DNA of 64,000 nt from assembly GCF_000688475.1 (NCBI RefSeq), contig NZ_JIAN01000008.1, positions 62,001 to 126,000 of the forward strand, written 5' to 3'. The notes beneath the pieces are model-generated. The model was not told the origin of the DNA, did no database searches, and saw nothing but the letters and a program-made list of their open reading frames with translations. A program made the translations under genes and the position numbers. This document shows, one piece after another, positions 18,379 to 26,502 of the stretch. Positions within the stretch are counted from its first letter, which is position 1. Every line of letters begins with the position of its first letter. The stretch comes from Cellulomonas sp. URHE0023. GTDB taxonomy: Bacteria > Actinomycetota > Actinomycetes > Actinomycetales > Cellulomonadaceae.

Positions 18379-20946
18379 GTGCCTCGACGTCACCTGGTCC
18401 GTCTCTCGTTCGTCACCATCGCCGTGGTGCTCGTCATCGTCCTCGTCGGCGTCGTCGTCGCGGGGTTCGTCATGGTCCGCCGTCCGCTCCCCGAGGTCGC
18501 GGGCACGCTGGACCTGACCGGGCTGAGCGGGGACGTCACGGTGACGCGTGACGCCCGGGGGGTCCCGACGATCACGGCGCACTCGTCGCAGGACCTGTTC
18601 ATGGCGCAGGGGTACGTCGCCGCACAGGACCGGTTCTTCGAGATGGACTACCGGCGGCACGTGACCTCGGGACGGCTGGCCGAGCTCGTCGGGAACGTGA
18701 AGGACGCCATCGACGCGGACAAGGTCACCCGGACCCTGGGATGGCGACGCGTCGCCGAGCAGGAGTGGGCCGAGGCGACGCCGGCGACGAAGAGTGCCCT
18801 GCAGGCCTACGCGGACGGTGTGAACGCCTACCTGGACGGCAAGCCGAAGGGCGCGATCGCGGTCGAGTACACGATCCTCGGCCTCCAGCTCGACATCCGG
18901 GACCCGGAGAAGTGGGACCCGGTGGACTCGCTGGCATGGTTGAAGGCGATGGCGTGGGACCTGCGGGGCAACTACGACGACGAGCTGGGCCGCGCGGCAG
19001 CGTTCTCCACGGTCGGTGACGTCGCCCGGGTCGACGAGCTGTACCCGGCCTACCCGCAGGACCTGAACGCGTCGATCCTGACGCGTGCTGACCTGCCGAG
19101 CAGGGTGAGCGGCGCGGCCGCGCAGACGAGCCTCGACCTCGCGGGGGACGACCTCCAGCGCGCCATGGCGAGCGCGCACGAGGCCCTGTCCGCGGTGCCG
19201 CACCTGCTCGGTGACGGTGAGGGTGTCGGATCCAACTCGTGGGTCGTCGGCGGGACCCTGACCCAGTCGGGCAAGCCTCTGCTGGCCAACGACCCGCATC
19301 TGGGGATCTCGGCGCCCGGCGTGTGGGCCCAGGTCGGTCTGCGGTGCGCAGACGTGTCGACCGCGTGCCCCTTCGACGTGTCGGGCTTCTCGTTCGCCGG
19401 CCTGCCAGGAGTCGTCATCGGCCACAACGCGCACCTCGCGTGGGGGCTGACCAACCTGGGAGCGGATGTCAGCGACTTCTTCCTGGAGAAGGTCGAGGGC
19501 GACACGACGCGGGTGGACGACTCCACGGCGCCGATCGCCGAACGCACCGAGATCATCAAGGTCAACGGCGACGACCCGATCCGGCTGCCCGTGCGGGAGA
19601 CCGTGCACGGCCCGATCGTCTCGGACGTGCTCGACGTCGACCCGGTGGCGGGCGCGCCCGTACCCGACGACGCCCCGAGCGGCACGTTCGAGGTCGCGCT
19701 GTCCTGGACGGCGCTCCAGCCGAGCCGGAGCATGGAGGCCATCCTCGCCATGGACGTCGCGTCGGACGCCGACGACATCAGGGCCGCGGCCGCGCTGCTG
19801 GACGTGCCGTCGCAGAACATCGTCTTCGCGACGACGGACGGGCACATCGGCTACCAGGCGCCGGGCCGGATCCCGGTCCGTGCGGACCTCGCCGGCGGCC
19901 CGGTCCCGTCGGACGGCACCTGGCCGCGCCCGGGCTGGGACAGCGCGTACGACTGGCAGGGCTACGTCGCGGCCGACGACATGCCGCGCACGCTCGACCC
20001 CGACGACGGGTTCATCGTCACCGCGAACAACGCGGTGACCCCGGACGGCATCGGGCCGTTCCTGACCGACGACTGGGACTACGGCTACCGCGCGCAGCGG
20101 ATCCGGGAGCAGATCGAGGGTGTGGTCGCGGAGCACAAGGTCACCGCCGCGGACATGAGCGCCATACAGCTCGACCAGCACAACCCGTACGCGGACGTCC
20201 TGGTCCCTGCACTGCTGGAGCAGCACCTGCCCACGGCGTTCGAGCGCGACGGGCAGGACCTCCTTCGCGGCTGGGACCACGTGCAGTCGGACGACTCGGC
20301 CGCGGCGGCGTACTTCGCGGCCGTGTGGGCGGACGTGCTGCGCTCGGCCTTCGCCGACGACCTGCCCGACGGCCACGGACCGACAGGCGGCTCTCGCTGG
20401 CTGGAGGTCGTGCGCAACCTGCTCGACGAGCCCACGTCGCCCTGGTGGGACGACAAGACGACAGCCGGAGTCGTCGAGGGGCGCGACGAGGTGCTCACCC
20501 GCTCGATGGTGTCCGCTCGGCTGAAGCTCACCGCCGAGCTCGGCCGAGATGCGACGCAGTGGCGCTGGGGGAAGCTCCACACCGCTGCACCGGAGCACCT
20601 GCTGCTCGGTGGGGTGTCGGTCCCGGGACCGGTCCGGTCGCTGGTCAACCCGTCCCCGGTCGAGGTCGGTGGTGGTTCGTCCATCGTCGACGCGACGGCG
20701 TGGGACGCGAGCACCGGCTCGTTCGGGGTCACCGCTGCGCCGTCGATGCGGATGGTCGTCGACCTGGGCGACCTCGACTCGTCGACGTGGGTGACCCTCA
20801 CCGGCACGTCGGGGCATCCGGGGAGCGTGCACTACGCCGACCAGCTCGGTCCCTGGTCGCGGGGGGAGACGTTCCCGTGGCCGTTCTCCGCGGCTGCGAC
20901 CGAGGCGGACGCCAGCGACGAGCTGACGCTGGTCCCTAGCTCCTGA
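18379..20946 (+). CDS. penicillin acylase family (Ntn hydrolase) protein
   Basis: 855 residues. An N-terminal membrane segment (7-33) anchors or exports it. The alpha-chain region begins at about 38 (LDLTGLSGDVTVTRDARGVP, then FMAQGYVAAQDRFFEMD). The catalytic nucleophile is S285 in EGVGSNSWVVGG, which becomes the new N-terminal residue of the beta chain after autocleavage; NDPHLG, LPGVVIGHNAHLAWGLTN and later VTANNAV are family landmarks. These enzymes cleave amides such as beta-lactam side chains or acyl-homoserine lactones, or have unknown amide substrates. Its last 11 bases overlap the convergent cyclo-ligase gene. Confidence 0.92.
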   Translation: MPRRHLVRLSFVTIAVVLVIVLVGVVVAGFVMVRRPLPEVAGTLDLTGLSGDVTVTRDARGVPTITAHSSQDLFMAQGYVAAQDRFFEMDYRRHVTSGRLAELVGNVKDAIDADKVTRTLGWRRVAEQEWAEATPATKSALQAYADGVNAYLDGKPKGAIAVEYTILGLQLDIRDPEKWDPVDSLAWLKAMAWDLRGNYDDELGRAAAFSTVGDVARVDELYPAYPQDLNASILTRADLPSRVSGAAAQTSLDLAGDDLQRAMASAHEALSAVPHLLGDGEGVGSNSWVVGGTLTQSGKPLLANDPHLGISAPGVWAQVGLRCADVSTACPFDVSGFSFAGLPGVVIGHNAHLAWGLTNLGADVSDFFLEKVEGDTTRVDDSTAPIAERTEIIKVNGDDPIRLPVRETVHGPIVSDVLDVDPVAGAPVPDDAPSGTFEVALSWTALQPSRSMEAILAMDVASDADDIRAAAALLDVPSQNIVFATTDGHIGYQAPGRIPVRADLAGGPVPSDGTWPRPGWDSAYDWQGYVAADDMPRTLDPDDGFIVTANNAVTPDGIGPFLTDDWDYGYRAQRIREQIEGVVAEHKVTAADMSAIQLDQHNPYADVLVPALLEQHLPTAFERDGQDLLRGWDHVQSDDSAAAAYFAAVWADVLRSAFADDLPDGHGPTGGSRWLEVVRNLLDEPTSPWWDDKTTAGVVEGRDEVLTRSMVSARLKLTAELGRDATQWRWGKLHTAAPEHLLLGGVSVPGPVRSLVNPSPVEVGGGSSIVDATAWDASTGSFGVTAAPSMRMVVDLGDLDSSTWVTLTGTSGHPGSVHYADQLGPWSRGETFPWPFSAAATEADASDELTLVPSS

Positions 20947-21574
20947 GCCGGTGCCACCCGGCGGGTGTCGCCACGGCGTCGACCATGCGGTCGTGACGTT
21001 CGCGGGGCAGCGGACGGAGGTCGGCGTCGTAGAGCTCCTCAGGAAACACGAGAGCGACCACCGGGGTTCCCGGTCGGATGTGCTCGAGCGCCCGGTCGTA
21101 CCAGCCACCGCCCTGGCCGAGGCGCGCGCCGCTCGTGTCGACGGCGAGCGCCGGTGCGATGACCACGTCGGCGTCGGCGAGCGCCTCGGGCCCGAGGGTC
21201 GGACCACCCGGCTCCGGCGGGCGTCCGGGGGCGCGCTCGCGCAGGTCGTCGGCACCCGTGTACTCCGCCCAGTCCCGTTGCAGCCCGCTGCCGAGGACCG
21301 GCATCAGGACGCGCACCCCGCGAGCGGCCAGCGCCTCGAGCAGGGCGCTGGTCCCGGGCTCCGTGGGCCGGGCCGCGTAGACGGAGACGCAGCGCGCGTC
21401 CGCGACCGCCGGGATGTTGAGGACGACGGCCGCGAGCGCCTGCGCTGCCTCGTCGCGACGCCGAGCGGAACGGATCCTGCGGGCCTCGCGGATGGCCAGC
21501 CGCAGCTGCTCCTTGACGTCCTCGACGTCAGCCCCCTCGGAGACGTGCGGATACGGCTGGGCGACGCTGCTCAT
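20936..21574 (-). CDS. 5-formyltetrahydrofolate cyclo-ligase
   Basis: 212 residues from ATG at 21574. After a short variable N-terminus, VKEQLRLAIREARRIRSARR (about 20-39) is the basic substrate-binding helix region and RLGQGGGWYDRAL (about 154-166) is the ATP/folate-binding signature of the MTHFS family. The enzyme converts 5-formyl-THF to 5,10-methenyl-THF with ATP in cytosolic one-carbon metabolism. It is divergent from galU, with about 100 bp between starts, an arrangement common in actinobacteria. Confidence 0.93.
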   Translation of the reverse strand: MSSVAQPYPHVSEGADVEDVKEQLRLAIREARRIRSARRRDEAAQALAAVVLNIPAVADARCVSVYAARPTEPGTSALLEALAARGVRVLMPVLGSGLQRDWAEYTGADDLRERAPGRPPEPGGPTLGPEALADADVVIAPALAVDTSGARLGQGGGWYDRALEHIRPGTPVVALVFPEELYDADLRPLPRERHDRMVDAVATPAGWHRLRS

Positions 21575-21665
21575 GCCTCAAAGTGTCCCACTCGGGACCG
21601 CCCGCAAGATCCCCCTGTGGGTGGTTCTCGTGACGCACGCCACTGCGACGTGGCCGGACCCTCGC

Positions 21666-21671
21666 TATGGT
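21666..21671 (+). promoter_or_regulatory. -10 box for galU
   Basis: TATGGT is followed by six bases and the ATG at 21678. No Shine-Dalgarno sequence. Confidence 0.55.
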
Positions 21672-21677
21672 CCCAAG

Positions 21678-22577
21678 ATGACCATCAACAAGGCAGTCAT
21701 CCCCGCCGCGGGTCTGGGAACGAGGTTCTTGCCCGCTACGAAGGCAACTCCCAAGGAGATGCTCCCGATCGTCGACAAGCCGGCGATCCAGTACGTCGTC
21801 GAGGAAGCGGTGCGCGCCGGCCTCGAGGACGTCCTCCTCATCACCGGTCGTTCCAAGCGCACGCTCGCCGACCACTTCGACGCCGTCCCCGAGCTCGAGG
21901 CTGCCCTGGAGGCCAAGGGCGACACGGGACGCCTGGCCAAGGTCCGGGAGTCGACAGACCTCGGGCACGTGCACTTCGTCCGGCAGGGGCAGCCCAAGGG
22001 CCTCGGTCACGCTGTCCTGCAGGCCAAGCACCACGTCGGGTCGGAGCCGTTCGCGGTCCTGCTCGGCGACGACCTGATCGACGAGCGCGACGAGCTGCTG
22101 AGCACGATGCTCGAGCTGCAGGAACGCACCGGCGGGTCGGTGATCGCGCTCCTCGAGGTGCCGCCGTCGCAGATCTCGATGTACGGGTGCGCTGCGGTCG
22201 AGCCGTTCGCCGAGGCCGCCGACCAGGACCAGGTGCGCATCACGGCGCTCGTCGAGAAGCCGGACGCCGACGAGGCGCCCAGCAACCTCGCGATCATCGG
22301 CCGGTACGTGCTCAGCCCTGCCGTGTTCGAGATCCTCGAGCGGACCGAGCCGGGACGCGGTGGCGAGATCCAGCTGACCGACGCTCTGGCGACCCTCGCC
22401 GAGCTGCCGGCCGAGCAGGGTGGCGGCGTGTACGGGGTGGTGTTCCGCGGGCGTCGGTACGACACCGGTGACCGGCTCGACTACCTCAAGGCCGTCGTGC
22501 AGATCGCGTCCGACCGGCCCGACCTCGGACCCGACTTTCGCGAGTGGCTGGCCGGATACGTCGGGAATCAGGCGTAG
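21678..22577 (+). CDS. galU: UTP-glucose-1-phosphate uridylyltransferase
   Basis: 299 residues. I choose the ATG at 21678 because the family begins KAVIPAAGLGTRFLPATKA, which follows directly; the frame stays open upstream without family similarity. Landmarks: KEMLPIVDKPAIQYVVEEA, LGDDLI for metal/nucleotide binding, and VEKPDADEAPSNLAIIGRY. It makes UDP-glucose from UTP and glucose-1-phosphate in the cytosol, feeding cell-wall and exopolysaccharide synthesis, so it links to the surface-glycan locus at the right end. First gene of the galU-glp-rimJ-sepX block. Confidence 0.97.
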   Translation: MTINKAVIPAAGLGTRFLPATKATPKEMLPIVDKPAIQYVVEEAVRAGLEDVLLITGRSKRTLADHFDAVPELEAALEAKGDTGRLAKVRESTDLGHVHFVRQGQPKGLGHAVLQAKHHVGSEPFAVLLGDDLIDERDELLSTMLELQERTGGSVIALLEVPPSQISMYGCAAVEPFAEAADQDQVRITALVEKPDADEAPSNLAIIGRYVLSPAVFEILERTEPGRGGEIQLTDALATLAELPAEQGGGVYGVVFRGRRYDTGDRLDYLKAVVQIASDRPDLGPDFREWLAGYVGNQA

Positions 22578-22604
22578 CGCGACGGTCGACGTGCTCCGAC
22601 GGGG

Positions 22605-22610
22605 CACAAT
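22605..22610 (+). promoter_or_regulatory. -10 box for the glp (moeA-like) gene
   Basis: CACAAT is followed by six bases and the ATG at 22617, giving a leaderless start separate from galU. Confidence 0.5.
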
Positions 22611-22616
22611 GCGCGC

Positions 22617-23861
22617 ATGAGATCGGTGCAAGACCACCTGGCGGCAGTGCTCGCGGCCGTCGGGCCTGTGCCGCCGCTCGATGTCGTGCTGCACGACGCG
22701 GTCGGGTGCATCCTCGCGGCCGACCTGGTCGCGACGCACGATCTGCCCGCGCTGTCGGTCGCCTCACGTGACGGGTACGCGGTTGCTGCGCACGACACGT
22801 CGCGGTCCGGGTACGCGACGGAGACACCGCTCCCCGTCGCGCACGACGTGCGTCCCGGGCAGGGCGGCGCCCTGCGGCTCGTGCCCGGGACCGCGGTGCG
22901 GATCGCGTCCGGCGCGCCGCTGCCGATCGGTGCCGACGCGGTCGTCCCGCTCGAGGAGACCGACCGGGGCACTGCTCGGGTCTCCATGCAGCGTCCCGCG
23001 GTCGCCGGCCAGCACGTGCGGGCGGCCGGCTCCGACGTGCGTGCCGGAGACGTGGTGCTGGCTGTGGGAACGCGGCTCGGTGCCCGTCAGCTCGCGCTCG
23101 CGGCCGCGATGGGTCGGGGGCGGCTGCGGGTGCACCCGACACCTCGTGTCGTGCTGCTCTCCGTCGGCGACGAGCTCGTCGAGCCGGGCAGCACCGGGAC
23201 GCGTCCGGGCGCCGTCTACGAGGCCGACGGGCACGCGCTCGAGGCGGCGGTCCGGGACGCCGGTGCCGCGTCCGTGCGGGTCGCCGCGCTTCCCGACGAC
23301 CGTGCGATCCTGCGCGAGGCGCTCGAGGACCAGCTCGTGCGCGCCGACCTGGTCGTCCTGACCGGTGGGCTGTCCGAGCTCACGCACGACACGGTCAAGG
23401 ACGTGCTCGCCCCCTTGGGCACCGTGCGGCTCGACCAGGTCGCGATGACGCCCGGCTACCGGCACGGCTTCGGCGCGATCGGCGGCGAGGGCTCGGACTT
23501 CCAGCAGGACCGGGCCGTCCCGATCTTCGCGCTGCAGGGCCACCCGGTCGCCGCGCAGGTGTCGTTCGAGGTGTTCGTCCGTCCGGCGCTCCGAGCGATG
23601 GCCGGCCACACCGAGGTGTTCCGTCCGTCGGTCGCCGCGGTGGCGGAGACGGGGTGGCTGTCACCTCCGGGGCTGCGACAGTTCGTGCCGGCCACCGTGC
23701 TCGGCTCACCCGACGAGGGATACCGACTGGTCCCGCTCGGGGACCCCTCCGAGCCCAGCATCAGCGCGCTGGCGCACGCCAACGCGCTGGCCGTCGTCGG
23801 CGAGACCGACCTGACGGTGCACCCGGGGCAGACGATCCACTGCCTGGTGCTCGAGGGATGA
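22617..23861 (+). CDS. glp: gephyrin/MoeA-like protein Glp (probable cell-division factor)
   Basis: 414 residues with the full MoeA fold: RDGYAV (51-56), VRIASGAPLPIGAD (94-107), LSVGDEL and TGGLSELTHDTVKDV (249-263). MoeA inserts molybdenum into molybdopterin, but the catalytic KPGKP motif reads TPGYR here (278-282), removing both lysines. That, and its place between galU, a rimJ-like GNAT and a sepX/glpR gene, matches Glp, the actinobacterial gephyrin-like protein reported to bind FtsZ and a membrane receptor GlpR in Corynebacterium. No other molybdenum-cofactor gene is nearby. Its stop overlaps the next start (ATGA). Automated annotation would probably call it moeA. Confidence 0.85.
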   Translation: MRSVQDHLAAVLAAVGPVPPLDVVLHDAVGCILAADLVATHDLPALSVASRDGYAVAAHDTSRSGYATETPLPVAHDVRPGQGGALRLVPGTAVRIASGAPLPIGADAVVPLEETDRGTARVSMQRPAVAGQHVRAAGSDVRAGDVVLAVGTRLGARQLALAAAMGRGRLRVHPTPRVVLLSVGDELVEPGSTGTRPGAVYEADGHALEAAVRDAGAASVRVAALPDDRAILREALEDQLVRADLVVLTGGLSELTHDTVKDVLAPLGTVRLDQVAMTPGYRHGFGAIGGEGSDFQQDRAVPIFALQGHPVAAQVSFEVFVRPALRAMAGHTEVFRPSVAAVAETGWLSPPGLRQFVPATVLGSPDEGYRLVPLGDPSEPSISALAHANALAVVGETDLTVHPGQTIHCLVLEG

Positions 23862-24466
23862 CCGCCGTCGGGTGGCCGGCGGTCCTCGTCGACGGCGACG
23901 TGCGGCTGCGCCCGCTGAAGCGTCGTGACCAGAACGCCTGGATGGATCTGCGTCAGATCAACGCCGGCTGGCTCGAGCCCTGGGACGCCACGAGCCCGGT
24001 CCCGGTCAGTGGTCCGCGGCCCTCGTTCGGTTCGTTCGTGCGCACCCTCAGCTCGCAGGCCCGGGCGGGCACGACGCTCCCGTTCGCGATCGACCTCGCG
24101 GGTGAGCTCGTCGGACAGCTCACGGTGTCGTCCATCACCTACGGGTCGCTGCGGTCCGCCGCGATCGGCTACTGGGTGTCCGAGCACGTCGCCGGACGCG
24201 GCATCACCCCGACCGCGGTGGCGCTCGCCACCGACCACTGCTTCGACGTCCTGCACCTGCACCGCGTCGAGATCAACATCCGTCCCGAGAACGGCCCGTC
24301 GCTCCGCGTGGTGGACAAGCTCGGGTTCCGTGACGAGGGCCTGCGGGTGCGGTTCCTGCACATCCAGGACATGTGGTGCGACCATCGGACCTTCGCCCTG
24401 ACCGTGGAGGACGTCCCCGAGGGGCTTCTCCCGAGGTGGCACGCCCGCCGCGCGTCGAGGTCGTAG
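23858..24466 (+). CDS. RimJ/RimL-like GNAT N-acetyltransferase
   Basis: 202 residues. The start ATG at 23858 overlaps the upstream stop in ATGA, so translation is probably coupled. GNAT landmarks: VRLRPLKRRDQNAWMDLR at the N-terminus, VGQLTVSSI as strand four, IGYWVSEHVAGRGI (the acetyl-CoA loop V...GRGI) and ENGPSLRVVDKLGF, the RimJ/RimL ending. Such enzymes acetylate N-termini of ribosomal or other proteins; the target here is unknown. In actinobacteria this gene sits regularly between glp and sepX, suggesting a link to the division module. Confidence 0.9.
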   Translation: MTAVGWPAVLVDGDVRLRPLKRRDQNAWMDLRQINAGWLEPWDATSPVPVSGPRPSFGSFVRTLSSQARAGTTLPFAIDLAGELVGQLTVSSITYGSLRSAAIGYWVSEHVAGRGITPTAVALATDHCFDVLHLHRVEINIRPENGPSLRVVDKLGFRDEGLRVRFLHIQDMWCDHRTFALTVEDVPEGLLPRWHARRASRS

Positions 24467-24554
24467 CGCTGCCGCGGCGGCGGCCTGCACGTACACCGGG
24501 TGAGAGGTCTCCCGACACGCCGCGACCGTCCCCAGAACCCCGCGGTCCGCCACC

Positions 24555-24560
24555 TACCGT
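24555..24560 (+). promoter_or_regulatory. -10 box for the sepX/glpR-like gene
   Basis: TACCGT is followed by six bases and the GTG at 24567; no Shine-Dalgarno sequence. Confidence 0.55.
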
Positions 24561-24566
24561 CAGGAC

Positions 24567-25787
24567 GTGAACGATCTCGCAGGACCGGTCGCGCTCGCGC
24601 TGGTCGGCCTGTGGGTGGCCTACCTGGTGCCGCACAAGCTGAGGCACCGGCAACAGCTGCTCGAGTCCCGGGCGGACGACCGGTTCTCCGAGGCACTTCG
24701 TGTGGTCGCGGTGACGTCCCGCGGCTCGCGGTCCTCGGCGGTGCCCGCCGGAGCGACGGCAGCCAGCAGTACCGCGGGGCTACTGACCCCGGCCAAGGGG
24801 CTCCCGGTGCAGATCGGGCGCGCGACAGGAGGCACCACCGTGGACCGACCGCACGGCACCCAGGACCGGATCACCGCTGACGCCGCGCGCCGGGCCGCCC
24901 AGGCTCGTGCCGCTCGTGCCGCAGCGGTGGCTCGCCGTGCGGCCGCAGCGCGTCGTCGTGCCGTCCTGGCCGGCCTGCTCCTGCTGGCGACCGTCGGCGG
25001 ATGGGTCGCCGTCGCGGTCGCGCCGAGCATCGGGTGGGTCGCCGGAGTCGTGCCGACCGTCCTGCTCAGCACCGTGCTCGTGCTCGGTCGCCGCGCCGTG
25101 CTGGCTGGTCGTGAGGCGGACGCCGAGTGGGAGGCGCGCATCGCCGACGAGCGCCGCACGGCATCTGCCCCGCGCACCGGTGCCCAGCGCGCCGTCGCGA
25201 CCGCTTCTGCTGCGGCCCGCTCGGGCGCGGCGACCGCGCCCGCCGCCGCAGCGCGTCCGACCGCGACCTCCGCCGAGGCGGCTGCTCCTGCCGCACGGTC
25301 GGCGAAGGGTCAGACGACCGCCCAGCCCAGCACCTCCGCCGCGGAGCACCACGAGCCGACGCTCTCCTTCGTGACCGGTCGCGCGGTCCACCCGTCCGAC
25401 GCGAGCACCGAGGTGTTCGAGCGCATCGTCGAGGACAAGGGTGAGACTGGCGGGCTCGCGCGGCACTCCACGGGAGCCATCCCGGTCGTCCGTCGCTCCG
25501 CGCTCACGGAGCCGGTCGCACAGGTCGACACGTCCGGTGACGCCGCAGCGACCGAGGACGAGGCCTGGTCGCCGGTCCCGGTTCCGCGCCCGACGTACAC
25601 GATGAAGGCGTCCGCGCCCCGTCGCGAGCCGGCTCCGCTCGAGAATCTCGAGGGCTCGACCGCGGTCCGTGCGGCATCGGAGGACGCCACGGCCGAGGAG
25701 CGCGCCCCGCTGGAGGCTCCGGTCGAGACGACGGGCAGCATCGACCTGAACGCCGTCCTCGCCAAGCGCCGCGCCGCCGGGGAGTGA
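24567..25787 (+). CDS. sepX: SepX/GlpR-like membrane protein of the division machinery
   Basis: 406 residues. An N-terminal membrane helix (about 5-22) leads into the conserved block VPHKLRHRQQLLESRADDRF and SEALRVVA, the hallmark of SepX (Streptomyces) and GlpR (Corynebacterium). Two more membrane helices lie at about 131-170, after an Ala/Arg-rich stretch, and the rest is a long, low-complexity Ala/Pro/Glu tail in the cytosol. These proteins stabilise FtsZ structures and recruit Glp to the membrane. It has its own leaderless promoter, downstream of glp and the GNAT. Confidence 0.85.
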   Translation: MNDLAGPVALALVGLWVAYLVPHKLRHRQQLLESRADDRFSEALRVVAVTSRGSRSSAVPAGATAASSTAGLLTPAKGLPVQIGRATGGTTVDRPHGTQDRITADAARRAAQARAARAAAVARRAAAARRRAVLAGLLLLATVGGWVAVAVAPSIGWVAGVVPTVLLSTVLVLGRRAVLAGREADAEWEARIADERRTASAPRTGAQRAVATASAAARSGAATAPAAAARPTATSAEAAAPAARSAKGQTTAQPSTSAAEHHEPTLSFVTGRAVHPSDASTEVFERIVEDKGETGGLARHSTGAIPVVRRSALTEPVAQVDTSGDAAATEDEAWSPVPVPRPTYTMKASAPRREPAPLENLEGSTAVRAASEDATAEERAPLEAPVETTGSIDLNAVLAKRRAAGE

Positions 25788-25834
25788 GCGCGCTCGGCCG
25801 ACTCGCGATTTCGCGAAGCGAGCGGCCGTGGTGT

Positions 25835-25840
25835 TAGTCT
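25835..25840 (+). promoter_or_regulatory. -10 box for tRNA-Ala
   Basis: TAGTCT ends 13 bases before the tRNA 5' end at 25854, in an AT-richer patch that follows a short TCGCGA-TT-TCGCGA hairpin (25803-25816). Confidence 0.55.
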
Positions 25841-25853
25841 TTAGCCCGCTCGC

Positions 25854-25928
<75 letters not shown>

Positions 25929-25932
25929 CGCA

Positions 25933-25968
25933 GACGACGGCGGCCCCCCTCGGGAGGCCGCCGTCGTC
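25933..25968 (+). terminator. terminator hairpin after tRNA-Ala
   Basis: GACGACGGCGGCC (25933-25945) pairs perfectly with GGCCGCCGTCGTC (25956-25968) across a 10-base loop, followed by a GT-rich run. It may serve both the tRNA and the convergent GlsB-type gene ending at 25992. Confidence 0.75.
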
Positions 25969-25991
25969 GTGTGTGCGTGTGGGTCGGCGAC

Positions 25992-26264
25992 TTAGAGGAT
26001 CGACCGCCGACGGCGACGGCCAGAGACGGCCGCCACGAACACCGCGGCCAGTCCGACCTGCAGCGCGACCTCGATCCAGTCGACGCCGCCGGTGTCGCGC
26101 ACGCCGATCAGGGTCGCCAGCCAGGTGCCGACGAGCGCCGCCACGATCCCGACGAGAAGGGTCACCAACCACGAGATCCGCTGCTTCCCGCGGACGAGCA
26201 GCCGGCCGAGGATGCCCACGATGGCGCCGATGAGGATGGCGCTGAGAAGGCTGTGCTGAGTCAT
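25992..26264 (-). CDS. GlsB/YeaQ/YmgE-family stress-response membrane protein
   Basis: 90 residues from ATG at 26264, with AGGAGC seven bases upstream; the frame extends further but the family begins at this point. Three membrane helices: LLSAILIGAIVGILGRLLV, SWLVTLLVGIVAALVGTWLA and VALQVGLAAVFVAAVSG. The first shows the Gly-rich pattern of transglycosylase-associated proteins. Members are induced by acid, osmotic or envelope stress, but their mechanism is unclear. The upstream region is AT-richer and may hold a stress-type promoter that I could not define. Confidence 0.88.
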   Translation of the reverse strand: MTQHSLLSAILIGAIVGILGRLLVRGKQRISWLVTLLVGIVAALVGTWLATLIGVRDTGGVDWIEVALQVGLAAVFVAAVSGRRRRRSIL

Positions 26265-26502
26265 GGTCCAGCTCCTGTTCGAAAGAGGGTCCCCCCACGA
26301 CAAATGACGAAGATAGGGGGCGATGCGCCACACCGCTCGTCGAACCTGGGACTCAAGCCGTGGTCGCTGTGGTCGATGTCATGGGCAGGAGCTCGCGCTG
26401 GTGACTCCGCCGTTCGTGGGCGACACCCGGGGGCCCACGTCCAGTAGCGTTTCCCCGGCCACCGAGCCACACCGAGCCACGCCCCCCGACACGAGGAGCC
26501 AC

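Noticed and set aside
22617..23861. Functional MoeA of molybdenum cofactor synthesis
   Set aside because: The conserved KPGKP lysines are absent and the neighbours are division genes, so Glp is the better reading.
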